Positions 8,042-18,219 of a DNA stretch of 64,000 nt are shown one piece after another. Position numbers and translations under genes: made by a program. Source of the stretch: Granulicatella elegans ATCC 700633 (GTDB lineage: Bacteria; Bacillota; Bacilli; Lactobacillales; Aerococcaceae). Position 1 is the first letter of the stretch; each line of letters opens with the position of its first letter. A model generated the notes under the pieces. That model saw only the letters and a program-made list of their open reading frames with translations. It was not told the DNA's origin and searched no databases. The stretch spans positions 480,725 to 544,724 of the forward strand of contig NZ_KI391971.1 of assembly GCF_000162475.2 (NCBI RefSeq), written 5' to 3'.

Positions 8042-9403
8042 GTGCTGAATGAAAAGAAATTTGAACATAAAAGAGTATTAGTGATTGGATTAGCAAAAAG
8101 TGGAGTGGCTGTGGCCAAATTATTACTACATCAAGGAGCGATTGTAACTGTAAATGATCGTATTCCATTAGAAGAAAATCCTGATGCAAAAAGTTTAATT
8201 GAAGAAGGAATTCGTGTTTTAGCAGGTTCACATCCAGTAGATTTATTAGAAGAACATTTTGATTTTGTTGTGAAAAACCCTGGAATTCCATACCATAATT
8301 GTATGGTCGAAGCAGCTGTGAAAAAAGGAATTCCAGTATATACAGAAGTTGAAATTGCCTATCATTTATTAGAAGGTTTAATCATTGGAATCACTGGTTC
8401 AAATGGGAAAACGACTACAACTACCTTATCGAGCTTGATGTTGAAAGAATCTTTCCCTGAACGTGATGTTTATGCTGCAGGAAATATTGGAATTCCATTA
8501 TCTCAATTAGCGGAACAATCAACAAAAGAAGATATTTATGTTTCAGAATTAAGTAGTTTCCAATTAATGGGAATTGATCAATTCAAACCGAAAATTGCGT
8601 GTATTGTAAATATATTCAGCGCTCATTTAGATTATCATGGTTCACGAGAAGAATATATTAAAGCAAAACTTCAATTGACGAAAAATCAAACGGAAGACGA
8701 TTATTTAGTATACAATGCTGATTATCCAGAATTGATTACATTAATTGAAGAACATACAAACGCAACACTAGTTCCATTTAGTAGAAAAAATTCTTTAGAA
8801 TTTGGAGCTTCAGTAGAAGGTGATTACATTTGCTTCAATGGTGAGAAGGTAATTCCAGTTTCAACGATTCAAGTTCCTGGAACACAAAATGTTGAAAATG
8901 TACTAGCAGCAGTTGCGATTGCAAAATTAGCAGGAGCTACAAATGAAGGTATTAAAAAAGCTGTTCAAAATTTCCATGGGGTAAAACATCGTACTCAATT
9001 TGTAAAAGAAGTGAATAAAAGACGTTTCTACAATGATTCAAAAGCAACGAACATTATTGCAACTCAAACAGCCTTACGTAGCTTTACAAATCAATCGGTC
9101 ATTTTAATCGCAGGTGGTTTAGATAGAGGAAATGGTTTTGATGAATTAATTCCAGATTTAACGGCTGTTTCAGGAATTGTTTTGTATGGAGAAACAAAAG
9201 AAAAATTACAAGAAGCTGCGAAAGTTGCAGGGATTCCTGTTATTGAAGTGGTGAATACATTAGAAGAAGCAACTAAAAAGGCTTATGAAATTAGTAAAGA
9301 AAACGATATTATTTTATTATCTCCAGCTTGTGCAAGTTGGGATCAATTTAAGAATTTTGAAATTCGTGGGGATGAATTTATTCGAATTGTAGAGAATTTA
9401 TAA
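8042..9403 (+). CDS. murD: UDP-MurNAc-L-alanine:D-glutamate ligase MurD
   Basis: 453 residues. The ATP loop GITGSNGKTTTTT lies near residue 115, with downstream NDSKATN and SPACASWDQF motifs typical of MurD. It adds D-Glu to UDP-MurNAc-L-Ala. The start is GTG at 8042, 8 bases after TTAGGGGG; the nearby ATG at 8049 is out of frame. Confidence 0.96.
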   Translation: MLNEKKFEHKRVLVIGLAKSGVAVAKLLLHQGAIVTVNDRIPLEENPDAKSLIEEGIRVLAGSHPVDLLEEHFDFVVKNPGIPYHNCMVEAAVKKGIPVYTEVEIAYHLLEGLIIGITGSNGKTTTTTLSSLMLKESFPERDVYAAGNIGIPLSQLAEQSTKEDIYVSELSSFQLMGIDQFKPKIACIVNIFSAHLDYHGSREEYIKAKLQLTKNQTEDDYLVYNADYPELITLIEEHTNATLVPFSRKNSLEFGASVEGDYICFNGEKVIPVSTIQVPGTQNVENVLAAVAIAKLAGATNEGIKKAVQNFHGVKHRTQFVKEVNKRRFYNDSKATNIIATQTALRSFTNQSVILIAGGLDRGNGFDELIPDLTAVSGIVLYGETKEKLQEAAKVAGIPVIEVVNTLEEATKKAYEISKENDIILLSPACASWDQFKNFEIRGDEFIRIVENL

Positions 9404-9420
9404 GAAAGAGGAAAAGATTC

Positions 9421-10518
9421 ATGAGAGTTGTCGTATCTGGCGGAGGTACAGGAGGTCACATTTATCCTGCACTTGCATTTATGAGATATTTAGAAAAACA
9501 AGAAGATGTAGAATATTTATACATTGGAACCAAACGTGGATTAGAAAGTAAAATTGTTCCACAAGCAGGATATGCATTTGACTCCATTAAAATCGAAGGG
9601 TTAAAGCGTTCGCTTTCATTAGAAAATTTAAAAACAGCCTACTATATGGTAACGAGTGTCATTAAAGCAAGAAAAATTTTAAAAGAATTTAAACCTGATG
9701 TTGTCATCGGTACAGGTGGCTATGTTTGTGCGCCTGTATTATTTGCCGCAAGTTTATTAAAAATTCCAACCATTATTCATGAACAAAATAGTGTTGCAGG
9801 AGTAACGAATAAATTTTTAGCAAAATGGGTGAATAAAATTGCGATTTGCTTTGAAGATGTGAAAAAAGATTTTGCATATTACAGTGATAAAGTCGTTTTA
9901 ACTGGAAATCCTAGAGGGCAGGAAGTTGTCGAAATTAAGAAAAATCCTGAATACTTAGCTTCTATTGGAGTTCAGACAGACTTACCAATCGTAGTAATTT
10001 TCGGTGGTAGTCGTGGTTCAGAGCGAATGAATGAAGTGTTTGTTGAGGCTTTAGAAGGATTTGCGGATAAAAATTATCATGTCATAATGGTTACAGGAGA
10101 AGTGCATTATGACAAAATCAACAATCAGATTACAAAATTGGAAAAATCATTGCCAAACGTTTCTGTTTTTCCGTATATTAAAGATATGCCACAATTATTC
10201 CAAAATGTGGATTTAGTTGTATGCCGTAGTGGCGCAACAACTTTAACAGAATTAACAGCATTAGGATTAGCAAGTATTTTAATTCCAAGTCCATATGTAA
10301 CAAATAATCATCAAGAAGCAAATGCTCGTTCATTAGTTGATCAAGGTGCAGCATCAATGATTTTAGAAAAAGAATTGAATGCTCAAACAATGTTAGCTGA
10401 AATTGATGACATTTTATTAGATTGTCATAAAAAAGAAGCAATGGCTGCTTCTGCTAAGAAGATGGGAATTACAGATGCAAGTTCAAGATTAACAAGTATG
10501 ATTCATGAAATAATGTAG
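9421..10518 (+). CDS. murG: Lipid II synthase (GlcNAc transferase) MurG
   Basis: 365 residues, GT-B fold. The N-terminal GGGTGGHIYPALA loop and the C-terminal donor-site segments FGGSRGSERMNE and CRSGATTLTE are present. It is a peripheral membrane enzyme on the inner leaflet that adds GlcNAc to lipid I. It lies 17 bp after murD. Confidence 0.96.
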   Translation: MRVVVSGGGTGGHIYPALAFMRYLEKQEDVEYLYIGTKRGLESKIVPQAGYAFDSIKIEGLKRSLSLENLKTAYYMVTSVIKARKILKEFKPDVVIGTGGYVCAPVLFAASLLKIPTIIHEQNSVAGVTNKFLAKWVNKIAICFEDVKKDFAYYSDKVVLTGNPRGQEVVEIKKNPEYLASIGVQTDLPIVVIFGGSRGSERMNEVFVEALEGFADKNYHVIMVTGEVHYDKINNQITKLEKSLPNVSVFPYIKDMPQLFQNVDLVVCRSGATTLTELTALGLASILIPSPYVTNNHQEANARSLVDQGAASMILEKELNAQTMLAEIDDILLDCHKKEAMAASAKKMGITDASSRLTSMIHEIM

Positions 10519-10538
10519 AAAGAAAATGGAGGAGTCTT

Positions 10539-11333
10539 ATGAAATTTTTTAAAAAAACTTCAACTTCTTCGCCTCCTCCTATAGAGATAAAAGAGGAGAT
10601 TCCGAAAAAAAATCTTTTTCAACCAATAAAACAATTTTTCCATTTTAATCGTTTAGAAATGAAATTTTTATGGTGGATTTTTCTAGCTAGTATGTTCTGG
10701 AGTATTTATTTTATTTCTCCTTTATCAAAACCAAAAGCTATATATGTATATGGAAATCGACAAGTATCAGTTGAAATGATTCAAGATCAAGCAGGAATCA
10801 AAAAAGGAAAGAGTATCTGGGGAATTTTATCAGAACATGAAATCATTCGAAAAAGATTAACCGCTCAAAACCCTAAAATTAAAGATGTTTCTGTAACATT
10901 GTCAGGATTGAATACAATCCAGTTAACGATTTTAGAAAATCCTGCCATTGGTTATTATGTTGAAGATGGGCAATATAAAGAGTTATTAGCAGATGCTCAG
11001 TCGATTTCAGTAGAAGAATTAACGAATAAAGAAAAATATCCAGAATTAGTGAACTTCACAGAAGAATCGAGAATTCAATTAGCCAATCAATTGGAGAAAA
11101 CTTCTCCAAGTGTGATTAGTAATATTCGTCAAATTCAATATGTAGATCCTGAACAAAAACCGTTAAAACTTCATTTAAAAATGAAGGATGGAATGAAAGT
11201 GATTGGGACATTAAAAGATATTGGTGAAAAGTTAAATTATTATCCAAGTATTTTAAAACAATTACCAAAAAAATCAGGAACGATTGATATGGAAGTTGGA
11301 ATTTTTTACACACCTGATGTGAATGCCCAATAA
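10539..11333 (+). CDS. divIB: Cell division protein DivIB/FtsQ
   Basis: 264 residues. A basic cytoplasmic tail of about 40 residues is followed by one membrane helix (FLWWIFLASMFWSIYFI), a POTRA domain beginning KAIYVYGNRQVSVEMI, and a beta domain. It forms the FtsQLB-type subcomplex with FtsL and DivIC in the septal divisome. TGGAGGAG precedes the ATG. Confidence 0.93.
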   Translation: MKFFKKTSTSSPPPIEIKEEIPKKNLFQPIKQFFHFNRLEMKFLWWIFLASMFWSIYFISPLSKPKAIYVYGNRQVSVEMIQDQAGIKKGKSIWGILSEHEIIRKRLTAQNPKIKDVSVTLSGLNTIQLTILENPAIGYYVEDGQYKELLADAQSISVEELTNKEKYPELVNFTEESRIQLANQLEKTSPSVISNIRQIQYVDPEQKPLKLHLKMKDGMKVIGTLKDIGEKLNYYPSILKQLPKKSGTIDMEVGIFYTPDVNAQ

Positions 11334-11347
11334 ATTGAAAAAATTTA

Positions 11348-11410
11348 TTAAGAAAATATACAAATGTTTTCTTAACAGTAAAGAAATATGTTAAAATAAA
11401 TCAGTATAGT
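11348..11410 (+). promoter_or_regulatory. Gap before ftsA: hairpin and possible promoter
   Basis: The 126-bp AT-rich gap holds an inverted repeat TTAAGAAAA (11348-11356)/TTTTCTTAA (11367-11375), then TTAACA and TAAAAT boxes (11372, 11392; spacing only 14) and TATAGT at 11405. A second ftsA-ftsZ promoter here is plausible, but no pair has ideal spacing. Confidence 0.3.
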
Positions 11411-11459
11411 TATTTATAAAATGTGAATGAAAAAATATTAGTAGGAGGTTTCAATAAAC

Positions 11460-12785
11460 GTGAAAAATCAAGGAATTTATGTGAGTTTAGATATTGGAAC
11501 CACTTCAATTAAAGTTGTTGTTGCTGAATATATTCGTGGACAATTAAACATTATTGGAGTCGGAAATGAAAAATCTCAAGGACTAAGTCGGGGAGTAATT
11601 GTAGATATCGACGAAACAGTTGAATCTATTAAAAAAGCCGTTAAACAAGCAGAACAAAAAGCAAATATTCAAATTCAAGATGTTATTGTAGGAATCCCAA
11701 GTAATCAAATTTCGATTGAACCATGTCATGGCATGATTGCTGTTTCAAGTGAAAATCGTGAAATTACGGATATTGATGTACATAATGTTATTTCGGCAGC
11801 AAAAGTTCGTTCAGTTGCTCCTGAAAGAGAAATTATTTCAGTTATCCCAGAAGAATTTATCGTTGATGGATTTGATGGAATTAAAGATCCTCGTGGAATG
11901 ATTGGTGTTCGATTAGAATTATACGCAAGCATGATTACTGGACCAAAAACAATTGTACATAATATCAAACGTTGTATTGATAAAGCAGGATTAAATATTG
12001 AAGAAATGGTTATTCAACCTCTTGCTATTAGCCAAGTAGCAATGTCTGCAGGTGAACGTGAGTTTGGTACAATTCTAATTGATATGGGCGGTGGACAAAC
12101 TAGTGCGTCAGTAATGCATGATCATCAATTAAAATTCTCTTATGTAGACCAAGAAGGTGGAGATTTCGTAACAAAAGATATTTCAGTTATTTTAAATGCA
12201 AGCTATGAAAATGCAGAACGTATTAAACGTGAGTATGGCTATGCTATTTCTACTGAAACTTCTGATGAAGAATTCTTCCCAGTTGAAACAATTGGGAAAA
12301 AAGATCCTGTTAAAGTGGATGAACATTATTTATCAGAAATTATTGAAGCGAGAGAAGTTCAAATTTTTGAAACAATTAAACGTGCTTTAGATCAAGTAGA
12401 TGCATTAAGTTTACCTGGAGGGATTGTTTTAACTGGTGGAGCATCTTCTATGGCAGGAGTTCTTGAATTAGCTCAAGAAATTTTTGGAGTAAATGTGAAA
12501 ACATATATTCCTGAACAAATGGGAATGAGAAATCCAATTTATGCAACAAGTATGGGATTAATTCAATATGCTGCATCATTAGATGATGTGCATCGTATTG
12601 CCCAAAAAGGTAAATTAACAACTGAAAAGAGAGTAACACCTCTAACGAACCCTAGCCGTCCAGTTGTAGAACCAACTCCACAACCGGTTGAAAAACCAAA
12701 AACTGAAGTGGAAGCAACACAAGAAACTGAATCAGAAAATTTTGGAGATAAAGTTAAAAATTTCTTCAAAATGTTTATAGACTAG
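11460..12785 (+). CDS. ftsA: Cell division actin homologue FtsA
   Basis: 441 residues. Actin-fold phosphate and nucleotide motifs are visible (SLDIGTTSIKVVVAE at the N-terminus, IDMGGGQTSASV mid-protein, LTGGASSMAGVLEL). A variable acidic/Pro linker leads to the amphipathic membrane-targeting helix at the C-terminus (VKNFFKMFID). FtsA tethers FtsZ filaments to the membrane and recruits later division proteins. The start is GTG at 11460 behind TAGGAGG. Confidence 0.97.
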   Translation: MKNQGIYVSLDIGTTSIKVVVAEYIRGQLNIIGVGNEKSQGLSRGVIVDIDETVESIKKAVKQAEQKANIQIQDVIVGIPSNQISIEPCHGMIAVSSENREITDIDVHNVISAAKVRSVAPEREIISVIPEEFIVDGFDGIKDPRGMIGVRLELYASMITGPKTIVHNIKRCIDKAGLNIEEMVIQPLAISQVAMSAGEREFGTILIDMGGGQTSASVMHDHQLKFSYVDQEGGDFVTKDISVILNASYENAERIKREYGYAISTETSDEEFFPVETIGKKDPVKVDEHYLSEIIEAREVQIFETIKRALDQVDALSLPGGIVLTGGASSMAGVLELAQEIFGVNVKTYIPEQMGMRNPIYATSMGLIQYAASLDDVHRIAQKGKLTTEKRVTPLTNPSRPVVEPTPQPVEKPKTEVEATQETESENFGDKVKNFFKMFID

Positions 12786-12808
12786 TACGAATCTAAGGAG
12801 GAAAAAGA

Positions 12809-14098
12809 ATGGAATTCGAATTTGATACAAATTTAGAAGGCGCAGTAATTAAAGTCATTGGTGTAGGGGGAGCAGGTAATAATGCTGTTAACCGTATGAT
12901 TGCTGAAGGCGTTCAAGGCGTAGAATTTATTGTTGCCAATACAGATACACAAGCTTTAGCTAATTCTAAAGCAGAAACTAAAATCCAATTAGGGCCTAAA
13001 TTGACAAAAGGTTTAGGTGCAGGTTCATTACCTGATATCGGTTTAAAAGCAGCAGAAGAAAGTGAAGAACGTATTCGTGAAGCTTTATCTGGAGCAGATT
13101 TAATTTTCGTTACAGCCGGTATGGGTGGAGGAACTGGTACTGGTGCAGCACCAATCGTAGCTCGTATTGCAAAAGAATTAGGAGCATTAACTGTTGGGGT
13201 TGTGACTCGCCCATTTAGTTTCGAAGGACCAAAACGTGGTCGTTATGCAGCAGAAGGTGTTGCACAAATGAAAGCTAATGTGGATACATTAGTAACAATT
13301 TCAAATAACCGTTTATTAGAAATCGTGGATAAAAAGACTCCTATGTTAGAAGCCTTCCGTGAAGCAGATAATGTATTACGTCAAGGTGTACAAGGTATTT
13401 CTGATTTAATTATTGCACCTGGCTATGTAAACTTAGACTTTGCTGACGTTAAAACAGTGATGAAAGATCAAGGTTCTGCATTAATGGGTATTGGGGTTGC
13501 TAGTGGTGAAAACCGTACAGCAGAAGCTACTAAAAAAGCTATCTCTTCTCCATTATTAGAAGTATCAATTGATGGAGCAGAACAAATCTTATTAAACATT
13601 ACAGGTGGATCTGATTTAACATTATTTGAAGCACAAGATGCTTCTGATATCGTAGCAGCAGCTGCAACAAATGATGTAAACATTATCTTTGGTACATCTA
13701 TTAATGAAAATCTTGGAGATGAAGTAATTGTAACAGTTATTGCGACTGGTATTGATGAAGAACACAAAGGTACAAAAAAGTCAGTAGCTCGTTCTAGTCG
13801 TCCAACATTAACACCTACAACACCTGCTTCAACAAAAGAAATTGGAAATAATCCTCAAACATTCCAAGAAAAACAAGTAACACCAAAGAAAAAAGCAGTA
13901 GTTGAAGAAAAACAACCTGAAAAAGATATTTTTGGGGATTGGGATATTCGTCGTGAAGCAACTGTTCGTGAAACTACAACAGAAACAGATTCTCCATTTG
14001 CTCAAAAGAGTTTTGTAGAAGCTCCAGTTGAAACAAAATATGAATCTGATGATACTTTAGACACACCACCATTCTTCAGAAGAAGAAACAGAAACTAA
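12809..14098 (+). CDS. ftsZ: Cell division tubulin homologue FtsZ
   Basis: 429 residues. The GTP-binding tubulin loop [10 protein letters not shown] lies near residue 107, with NTDTQAL and the T7-loop region ([11 protein letters not shown]) following. After a disordered linker (about 320-410) comes the conserved C-terminal peptide [12 protein letters not shown], which binds FtsA and SepF. It polymerises at midcell into the Z ring. Its stop shares one base with the following ATG. Confidence 0.98.
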   Translation: MEFEFDTNLEGAVIKVIGVGGAGNNAVNRMIAEGVQGVEFIVANTDTQALANSKAETKIQLGPKLTKGLGAGSLPDIGLKAAEESEERIREALSGADLIFVTAGMGGGTGTGAAPIVARIAKELGALTVGVVTRPFSFEGPKRGRYAAEGVAQMKANVDTLVTISNNRLLEIVDKKTPMLEAFREADNVLRQGVQGISDLIIAPGYVNLDFADVKTVMKDQGSALMGIGVASGENRTAEATKKAISSPLLEVSIDGAEQILLNITGGSDLTLFEAQDASDIVAAAATNDVNIIFGTSINENLGDEVIVTVIATGIDEEHKGTKKSVARSSRPTLTPTTPASTKEIGNNPQTFQEKQVTPKKKAVVEEKQPEKDIFGDWDIRREATVRETTTETDSPFAQKSFVEAPVETKYESDDTLDTPPFFRRRNRN

Positions 14099-14757
14099 TG
14101 ACCATGATTAAAAGTAATGCAGAACAAATTGTCACTCGCATTCAACAATCATGCGATAAAGTTTCTAGAGATGTACAAGAAGTATGTCCAATTATAGTAA
14201 CTAAAAATCGTACGAATGAAGAAATCCAAGAAGTTTATTCTCTTGGATTTCGGCATTTTGCGGAGAATCGTGTTGAGAAGTTATTAGAACGTCAAGAAGT
14301 ATTTCCACAAGAGGATATTGTTTGGCATCTAATTGGTCCATTACAAAAAAGAAAAGTGAAGCAAATTGTTAATCGAATTCAATATTTTCATGCGATTGAT
14401 CGTCTATCGATTATGGAAGAGATTGAAAAACGATTAGATTCACCATTGAAATGTTTTTTAGAAGTGAATGTTTCAGGCGAAGAATCAAAGCATGGTTTTA
14501 CAAAAGCAGGAGTATTTGAAGCATTTGAAGCCGCAAAACAATATGAAAAAATTGACATCATTGGCTTCATGACAATGGCACCATTTGAAGCTAATGAAGA
14601 AGAAATTCGTCACTATTTTCATGAGTTAAAAGAAGTTTCAAAAAAAATACAAAGTACGTCCACGCTAAAATTAAGCATGGGGATGAGTCAAGATTATCCC
14701 ATTGCAATTGAAGAAGGTGCACACTTTATTAGAATTGGTACTGCTTGGTTTGAATAG
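14098..14757 (+). CDS. ylmE: YggS/YlmE-family PLP-binding protein
   Basis: 219 residues, TIM-barrel PLP-homeostasis family (YlmE, YggS, PROSC). The PLP lysine is in IIVTKNRTNEE near residue 35; LGFRHFAENRVEKL, WHLIGPLQKRKVKQI and LSMGMSQDYPIAIEEGA are the family signatures. Known members buffer free pyridoxal phosphate; no enzymatic activity is established. The first ATG overlaps the ftsZ stop; a second lies at 14104. Confidence 0.93.
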   Translation: MTMIKSNAEQIVTRIQQSCDKVSRDVQEVCPIIVTKNRTNEEIQEVYSLGFRHFAENRVEKLLERQEVFPQEDIVWHLIGPLQKRKVKQIVNRIQYFHAIDRLSIMEEIEKRLDSPLKCFLEVNVSGEESKHGFTKAGVFEAFEAAKQYEKIDIIGFMTMAPFEANEEEIRHYFHELKEVSKKIQSTSTLKLSMGMSQDYPIAIEEGAHFIRIGTAWFE

Positions 14758-14767
14758 GAGGAGTAGT

Positions 14768-15196
14768 ATGGGGTTTTGGAATCAATTTAAAACATTTTTA
14801 GATCCAGATGATGGCTATCATGAGGTAGAAGAAGAAATGTATGAAGAAGGAAATGATTCATCCAATGTTCAAGAATATAGAAGAACACCTTCTAATGTTG
14901 TTTCTTTTCAACAAGCTCAACAAAATAAAAAAGTATCAAAAATTTTTGTCATGGAGCCTTCTGTTTATACGGAAGCAGAAAGAATTGCGGATGCTTTATT
15001 AAAAGGTGAAGCAGTTATCATTAATTTTAGAAAAATGGAAGTTGCAGATGCTAAAAGAGTCATTGATTTTGTAGTGGGAGTGACTTATGCCATCAATGGA
15101 GATGTCCAACAAATTAGAGAGGATATTTATATCTGTTCTCCGCCAAATTATCAAGTGCAAGGTTCTTTTGTTGAGAATGAGGATTCTTCTTATTAA
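14768..15196 (+). CDS. sepF: Cell division protein SepF
   Basis: 142 residues. An N-terminal amphipathic membrane-binding helix (MGFWNQFKTFLD) and an acidic linker are followed by the SepF domain (KIFVMEPSVYTEAERIADAL...). SepF polymerises into rings that bundle FtsZ and help FtsA anchor it. The ATG at 14768 follows TAGGAGGAG; in-frame upstream codons lie inside ylmE. Confidence 0.95.
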   Translation: MGFWNQFKTFLDPDDGYHEVEEEMYEEGNDSSNVQEYRRTPSNVVSFQQAQQNKKVSKIFVMEPSVYTEAERIADALLKGEAVIINFRKMEVADAKRVIDFVVGVTYAINGDVQQIREDIYICSPPNYQVQGSFVENEDSSY

Positions 15197-15231
15197 TTTA
15201 ATGGGAATATATTTATGTTAAGGAGAAAGAT

Positions 15232-15495
15232 ATGTTATTATTTCAATTAATCCGTTTATTATTACGGGCAATTGATCTTTATATATTGTTAATTACAATT
15301 TATATTGTATTAACTTGGTTACCACAAGCGCAAAATACTAAATTAGCAAGATGGCTTCAAGCGTTGTGTGAACCATATTTATCTTATTTTGATAAAATAA
15401 GAATTGGAATGTTTGGTTTTTCAGCTATTTTTGGAATTTTATTTTTACAGTTTGTAAAACTAGGCATTATTCAAATTGCTAAATTTATATTTTAA
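15232..15495 (+). CDS. ylmG: YggT-family membrane protein YlmG
   Basis: 87 residues, two hydrophobic segments of the YggT type with the conserved intervening region (TWLPQAQNTKLARWLQALCEPYLSYFDKI, shown to residue P of that loop). Its exact role is unknown; homologues in bacteria and chloroplasts are linked to division or nucleoid organisation. It sits at its usual place between sepF and ylmH. Confidence 0.9.
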   Translation: MLLFQLIRLLLRAIDLYILLITIYIVLTWLPQAQNTKLARWLQALCEPYLSYFDKIRIGMFGFSAIFGILFLQFVKLGIIQIAKFIF

Positions 15496-15507
15496 TAGGT
15501 GATAGTT

Positions 15508-16296
15508 ATGGATACGTCTATATTTCAACATTTTAGAAAAGAAGAACAAGATTTTATTCGAAAAGTAGAATCTTGGGTTACTTCTTGTCAAGAACAGTAT
15601 GCACCAATATTGACACCATTTTTAGATCCACGTCAACAATTTATTGTTGAAGCGATTGTTGGTCAATATGATGACATTAAATTTCAGTTTGAAGGTGGAT
15701 ATATTGCTGCTGAGAGAAAAAGATGTATGATTTATCCAGATTTTTATGCACCAACAACAGAAGAGTTCGATGTTGAATTGATAGAAATTCATTATCCAAT
15801 TAAATTTTCTTCAATTAGTCATGGACAAATTCTTGGTTCTTTGGTAGGCTTAGGAATAGACCGTGACCAATTAGGAGATATTATTTCTGATGGGATTCGT
15901 TGGCAATTATTGCTGACGAAACAAATGTTACCTTATTTGAAACAAAATTTTCAAAAAGTTGGAAAAATTAGTATTCGAATAGATGAAAAAGAATATACAG
16001 AATTAATTTTACCGATTGATCATTGGACATATACAACCGCAATTGTGTCTTCATTACGATTGGATACATTAATTGCATCTATTTTTCATATTTCTAGACA
16101 GCGTTCGAAGGAATTAGTAGAGAGTAATAAAGTAAAAGTTAACTGGGCTGAAGAAATTCGTCCTGATTTTATGATAGAATTACTTGATATTATTTCCATA
16201 AGAGGGTATGGTAGAATACAGATAAAAAATATTGAGGGACGGACAAAAAAGGATAAAATAAAACTTGAAATAGGTCTGCTCGAGAAAAACAAATAA
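15508..16296 (+). CDS. ylmH: S4-domain RNA-binding protein YlmH
   Basis: 262 residues. The N-terminal two thirds match the YlmH fold; an S4 domain follows near 180-250 (LRLDTLIASIFHISRQRSKELV...VKVNW). B. subtilis YlmH binds ribosomes and can act in ribosome-associated quality control like RqcP. The ATG at 15508 is preceded by AGGTGA; an in-frame GTG at 15499 overlaps that site. Confidence 0.92.
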   Translation: MDTSIFQHFRKEEQDFIRKVESWVTSCQEQYAPILTPFLDPRQQFIVEAIVGQYDDIKFQFEGGYIAAERKRCMIYPDFYAPTTEEFDVELIEIHYPIKFSSISHGQILGSLVGLGIDRDQLGDIISDGIRWQLLLTKQMLPYLKQNFQKVGKISIRIDEKEYTELILPIDHWTYTTAIVSSLRLDTLIASIFHISRQRSKELVESNKVKVNWAEEIRPDFMIELLDIISIRGYGRIQIKNIEGRTKKDKIKLEIGLLEKNK

Positions 16297-16310
16297 GAGG
16301 AGTTGGAATT

Positions 16311-16958
16311 ATGTTAACACCAATCGAAATTCATAATAAGGAATTTCCTACAAAATTTAAAGGATATGACCCTGAAGAAGTAAATGATTATTTAGATGAA
16401 GTCATTCGTACGGTTGAACAATTAATTCGTGAAAACAAAGATTTAGAAAAACGTGTAAAATTCAATGAAGAAAAAGTTTCATACTTCAATTCAATTCAAG
16501 AAACATTGAATAAGTCAATCATCGTAGCTCAAGAAGCTGCAGATCGTTTAAAAGAAAATGCACGTAAAGATGCTGAAATCATTATTTTTGAAGCTGAGAA
16601 AGAAGCTGAAAGATTATTAAAAGAAGCTGCAGAAAAAGCAACTGAAATTAATCGTGAAACAGATGCATTGAAGAAAGAAACACGTATGTTCCGTCAAAGA
16701 TTACAAATTATGGTGGAATCTCAATTAGAAATGATTAAAAATGAAGAATGGGATTTATTATTAAATAGCCATTCTAAAATTGAAGTATCAGCACCATCGA
16801 TTGATACAATTTTAGCTGGTCGTGCTAAGAAAAATGAACAATTATTTACACCAGAAGTAACTCCAGAAGTTGTACCAACTTTTGAAGAACCTACTTCAAA
16901 TCAACAAGAAATTATTCTTCCAACAGATGAAGTTATTACTGTAGGTGGATTCGAATAA
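16311..16958 (+). CDS. divIVA: Division-site/polar coiled-coil protein DivIVA
   Basis: 215 residues. The N-terminal lipid-binding domain (LTPIEIHNKEFPTKFKGYD) is followed by long coiled coils (about 30-160) and a variable acidic Pro-rich tail. It senses negatively curved membrane at poles and septa. It is the last gene of the cluster and is followed by a strong terminator. Confidence 0.96.
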   Translation: MLTPIEIHNKEFPTKFKGYDPEEVNDYLDEVIRTVEQLIRENKDLEKRVKFNEEKVSYFNSIQETLNKSIIVAQEAADRLKENARKDAEIIIFEAEKEAERLLKEAAEKATEINRETDALKKETRMFRQRLQIMVESQLEMIKNEEWDLLLNSHSKIEVSAPSIDTILAGRAKKNEQLFTPEVTPEVVPTFEEPTSNQQEIILPTDEVITVGGFE

Positions 16959-16962
16959 ACAA

Positions 16963-16997
16963 AAAACGTGATACTAAGAAGGTATCACGTTTTTTTT
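16963..16997. terminator. Bidirectional terminator between divIVA and the exporter genes
   Basis: AAAACGTGATAC (16963-16974) pairs with GTATCACGTTTT (16982-16993), flanked by A and T runs. It serves divIVA on + and the convergent gene on -, whose stop codon (16985-16987) lies inside the stem. Confidence 0.9.
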
Positions 16998-17422
16998 GTA
17001 TGTTTTTTCCATATTGAGTGAAGTCTAAATAGAGAATCTACTGTAAAAATTGCTAGAGCAATCATACCTGCTACAGCGATTGTACTAGATAAATAATAAT
17101 GAGCTTTAACGGAATCTCCTGTTAAGAATGCATAAGCTGTTCGATACATTCCAGCACCGGGAACTAGTGGGAAAAATCCAGGAATAAAGAACACGGTTAC
17201 TGGAGCTTTAAAAAATCTTGCTGCTATATGTGAAAGAAAAGCTACAGTTAGACCACTATAATATGTAGAAAGCTCCATTCCTGCACTTTCTAAAAATAAA
17301 AGATAAATCCACCAACCAATTCCACCAATTAGCGCGGTATATTTGATTAAACGTTTAGGAACTTCGAATACAATGCTACTGAAATAAACAGCAATGACTG
17401 AACTAATAACTTGAAACATCAT
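16985..17422 (-). CDS. ThrE-type exporter, small subunit (DUF3815/ThrE_2)
   Basis: 145 residues, four or five membrane segments, with the FIPGFFPLVPGAGMYRTAY signature of the C-terminal half of ThrE-type exporters. In many Firmicutes and in E. coli (YjjP/YjjB) the exporter is split into two proteins, as here. The substrate may be threonine/serine or a small organic acid (YjjPB exports succinate); the sequence does not decide. It overlaps its partner by 4 bases (ATGA). Confidence 0.85.
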   Translation of the reverse strand: MMFQVISSVIAVYFSSIVFEVPKRLIKYTALIGGIGWWIYLLFLESAGMELSTYYSGLTVAFLSHIAARFFKAPVTVFFIPGFFPLVPGAGMYRTAYAFLTGDSVKAHYYLSSTIAVAGMIALAIFTVDSLFRLHSIWKKHTKKT

Positions 17423-18189
17423 AATGGATTCACACCTCCTCCAACTAATAGACCAATTGCTACAGCAATGGAAATGGATAGAGCAGTGACTGCAGCTTCT
17501 ACAGCACGAGCTGTACCGGAATTATAATCTCCGCGTAAAGTATCACGAATGGCATTTGTAATAGCTGTTCCAGGAACTGCTGGCATAATTGCTCCAATAA
17601 TAGGAATTCCAATATGAATAGATGGAAAGACATTAGCTTGTAAAAAGCAAATGATAATGACTATTGGAATAATAGAAACTAAGTTAGTAATAAACATTCC
17701 AAGCCCAAGTTTGGCATCAAGTTTATAAACAAAAGGTAAAACAATTGCAGCAATACCTGCAACAAACATTTCTAATAAAGTTGCTCCATAAAGCGCTGCA
17801 TAACATCCACACATCAGTAATAATCCGACATCTTTTAACCATGTAGGATAATCTGATTCTTTCAAATTTTGAAATTTTTCATAAGCAGTATCAATATCAA
17901 TTTCACCACTGACTAATTGACGTGAAATTGTATTTACTTTATAAATTCGATTTAAATTTGTATCTCGATTTGGAACACGACGGATTTCAGTAATACAATC
18001 AATGCAATCATCGTCTAAAGTTGCAAAAATTCCTGTTGCGTTCGCGAAGGCTTCACAAGTTGCAAAATGAGAAGTAGATAAAATATAATTCATCGTTTCT
18101 TCTACACGATAACTCTCTGCATTGCATTCTAACATAATTTGCCCTGCAAGCATGGCAGTATCCATCAATTTTTTAGCGTATTCTCGCAT
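17419..18189 (-). CDS. ThrE-type exporter, large subunit (DUF1212/ThrE)
   Basis: 256 residues. A soluble N-terminal part of about 110 residues (with ECNAESYRVEET) is followed by five membrane segments, one carrying the PAVPGTAITNAIRDTLRGD motif. It corresponds to the N-terminal half of ThrE and to YjjP, and presumably forms a transporter with the overlapping downstream product. RBS AAAGGAG precedes the ATG. Confidence 0.87.
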   Translation of the reverse strand: MREYAKKLMDTAMLAGQIMLECNAESYRVEETMNYILSTSHFATCEAFANATGIFATLDDDCIDCITEIRRVPNRDTNLNRIYKVNTISRQLVSGEIDIDTAYEKFQNLKESDYPTWLKDVGLLLMCGCYAALYGATLLEMFVAGIAAIVLPFVYKLDAKLGLGMFITNLVSIIPIVIIICFLQANVFPSIHIGIPIIGAIMPAVPGTAITNAIRDTLRGDYNSGTARAVEAAVTALSISIAVAIGLLVGGGVNPL

Positions 18190-18219
18190 GATGAATCTCC
18201 TTTAAAACTTAATAAGTTT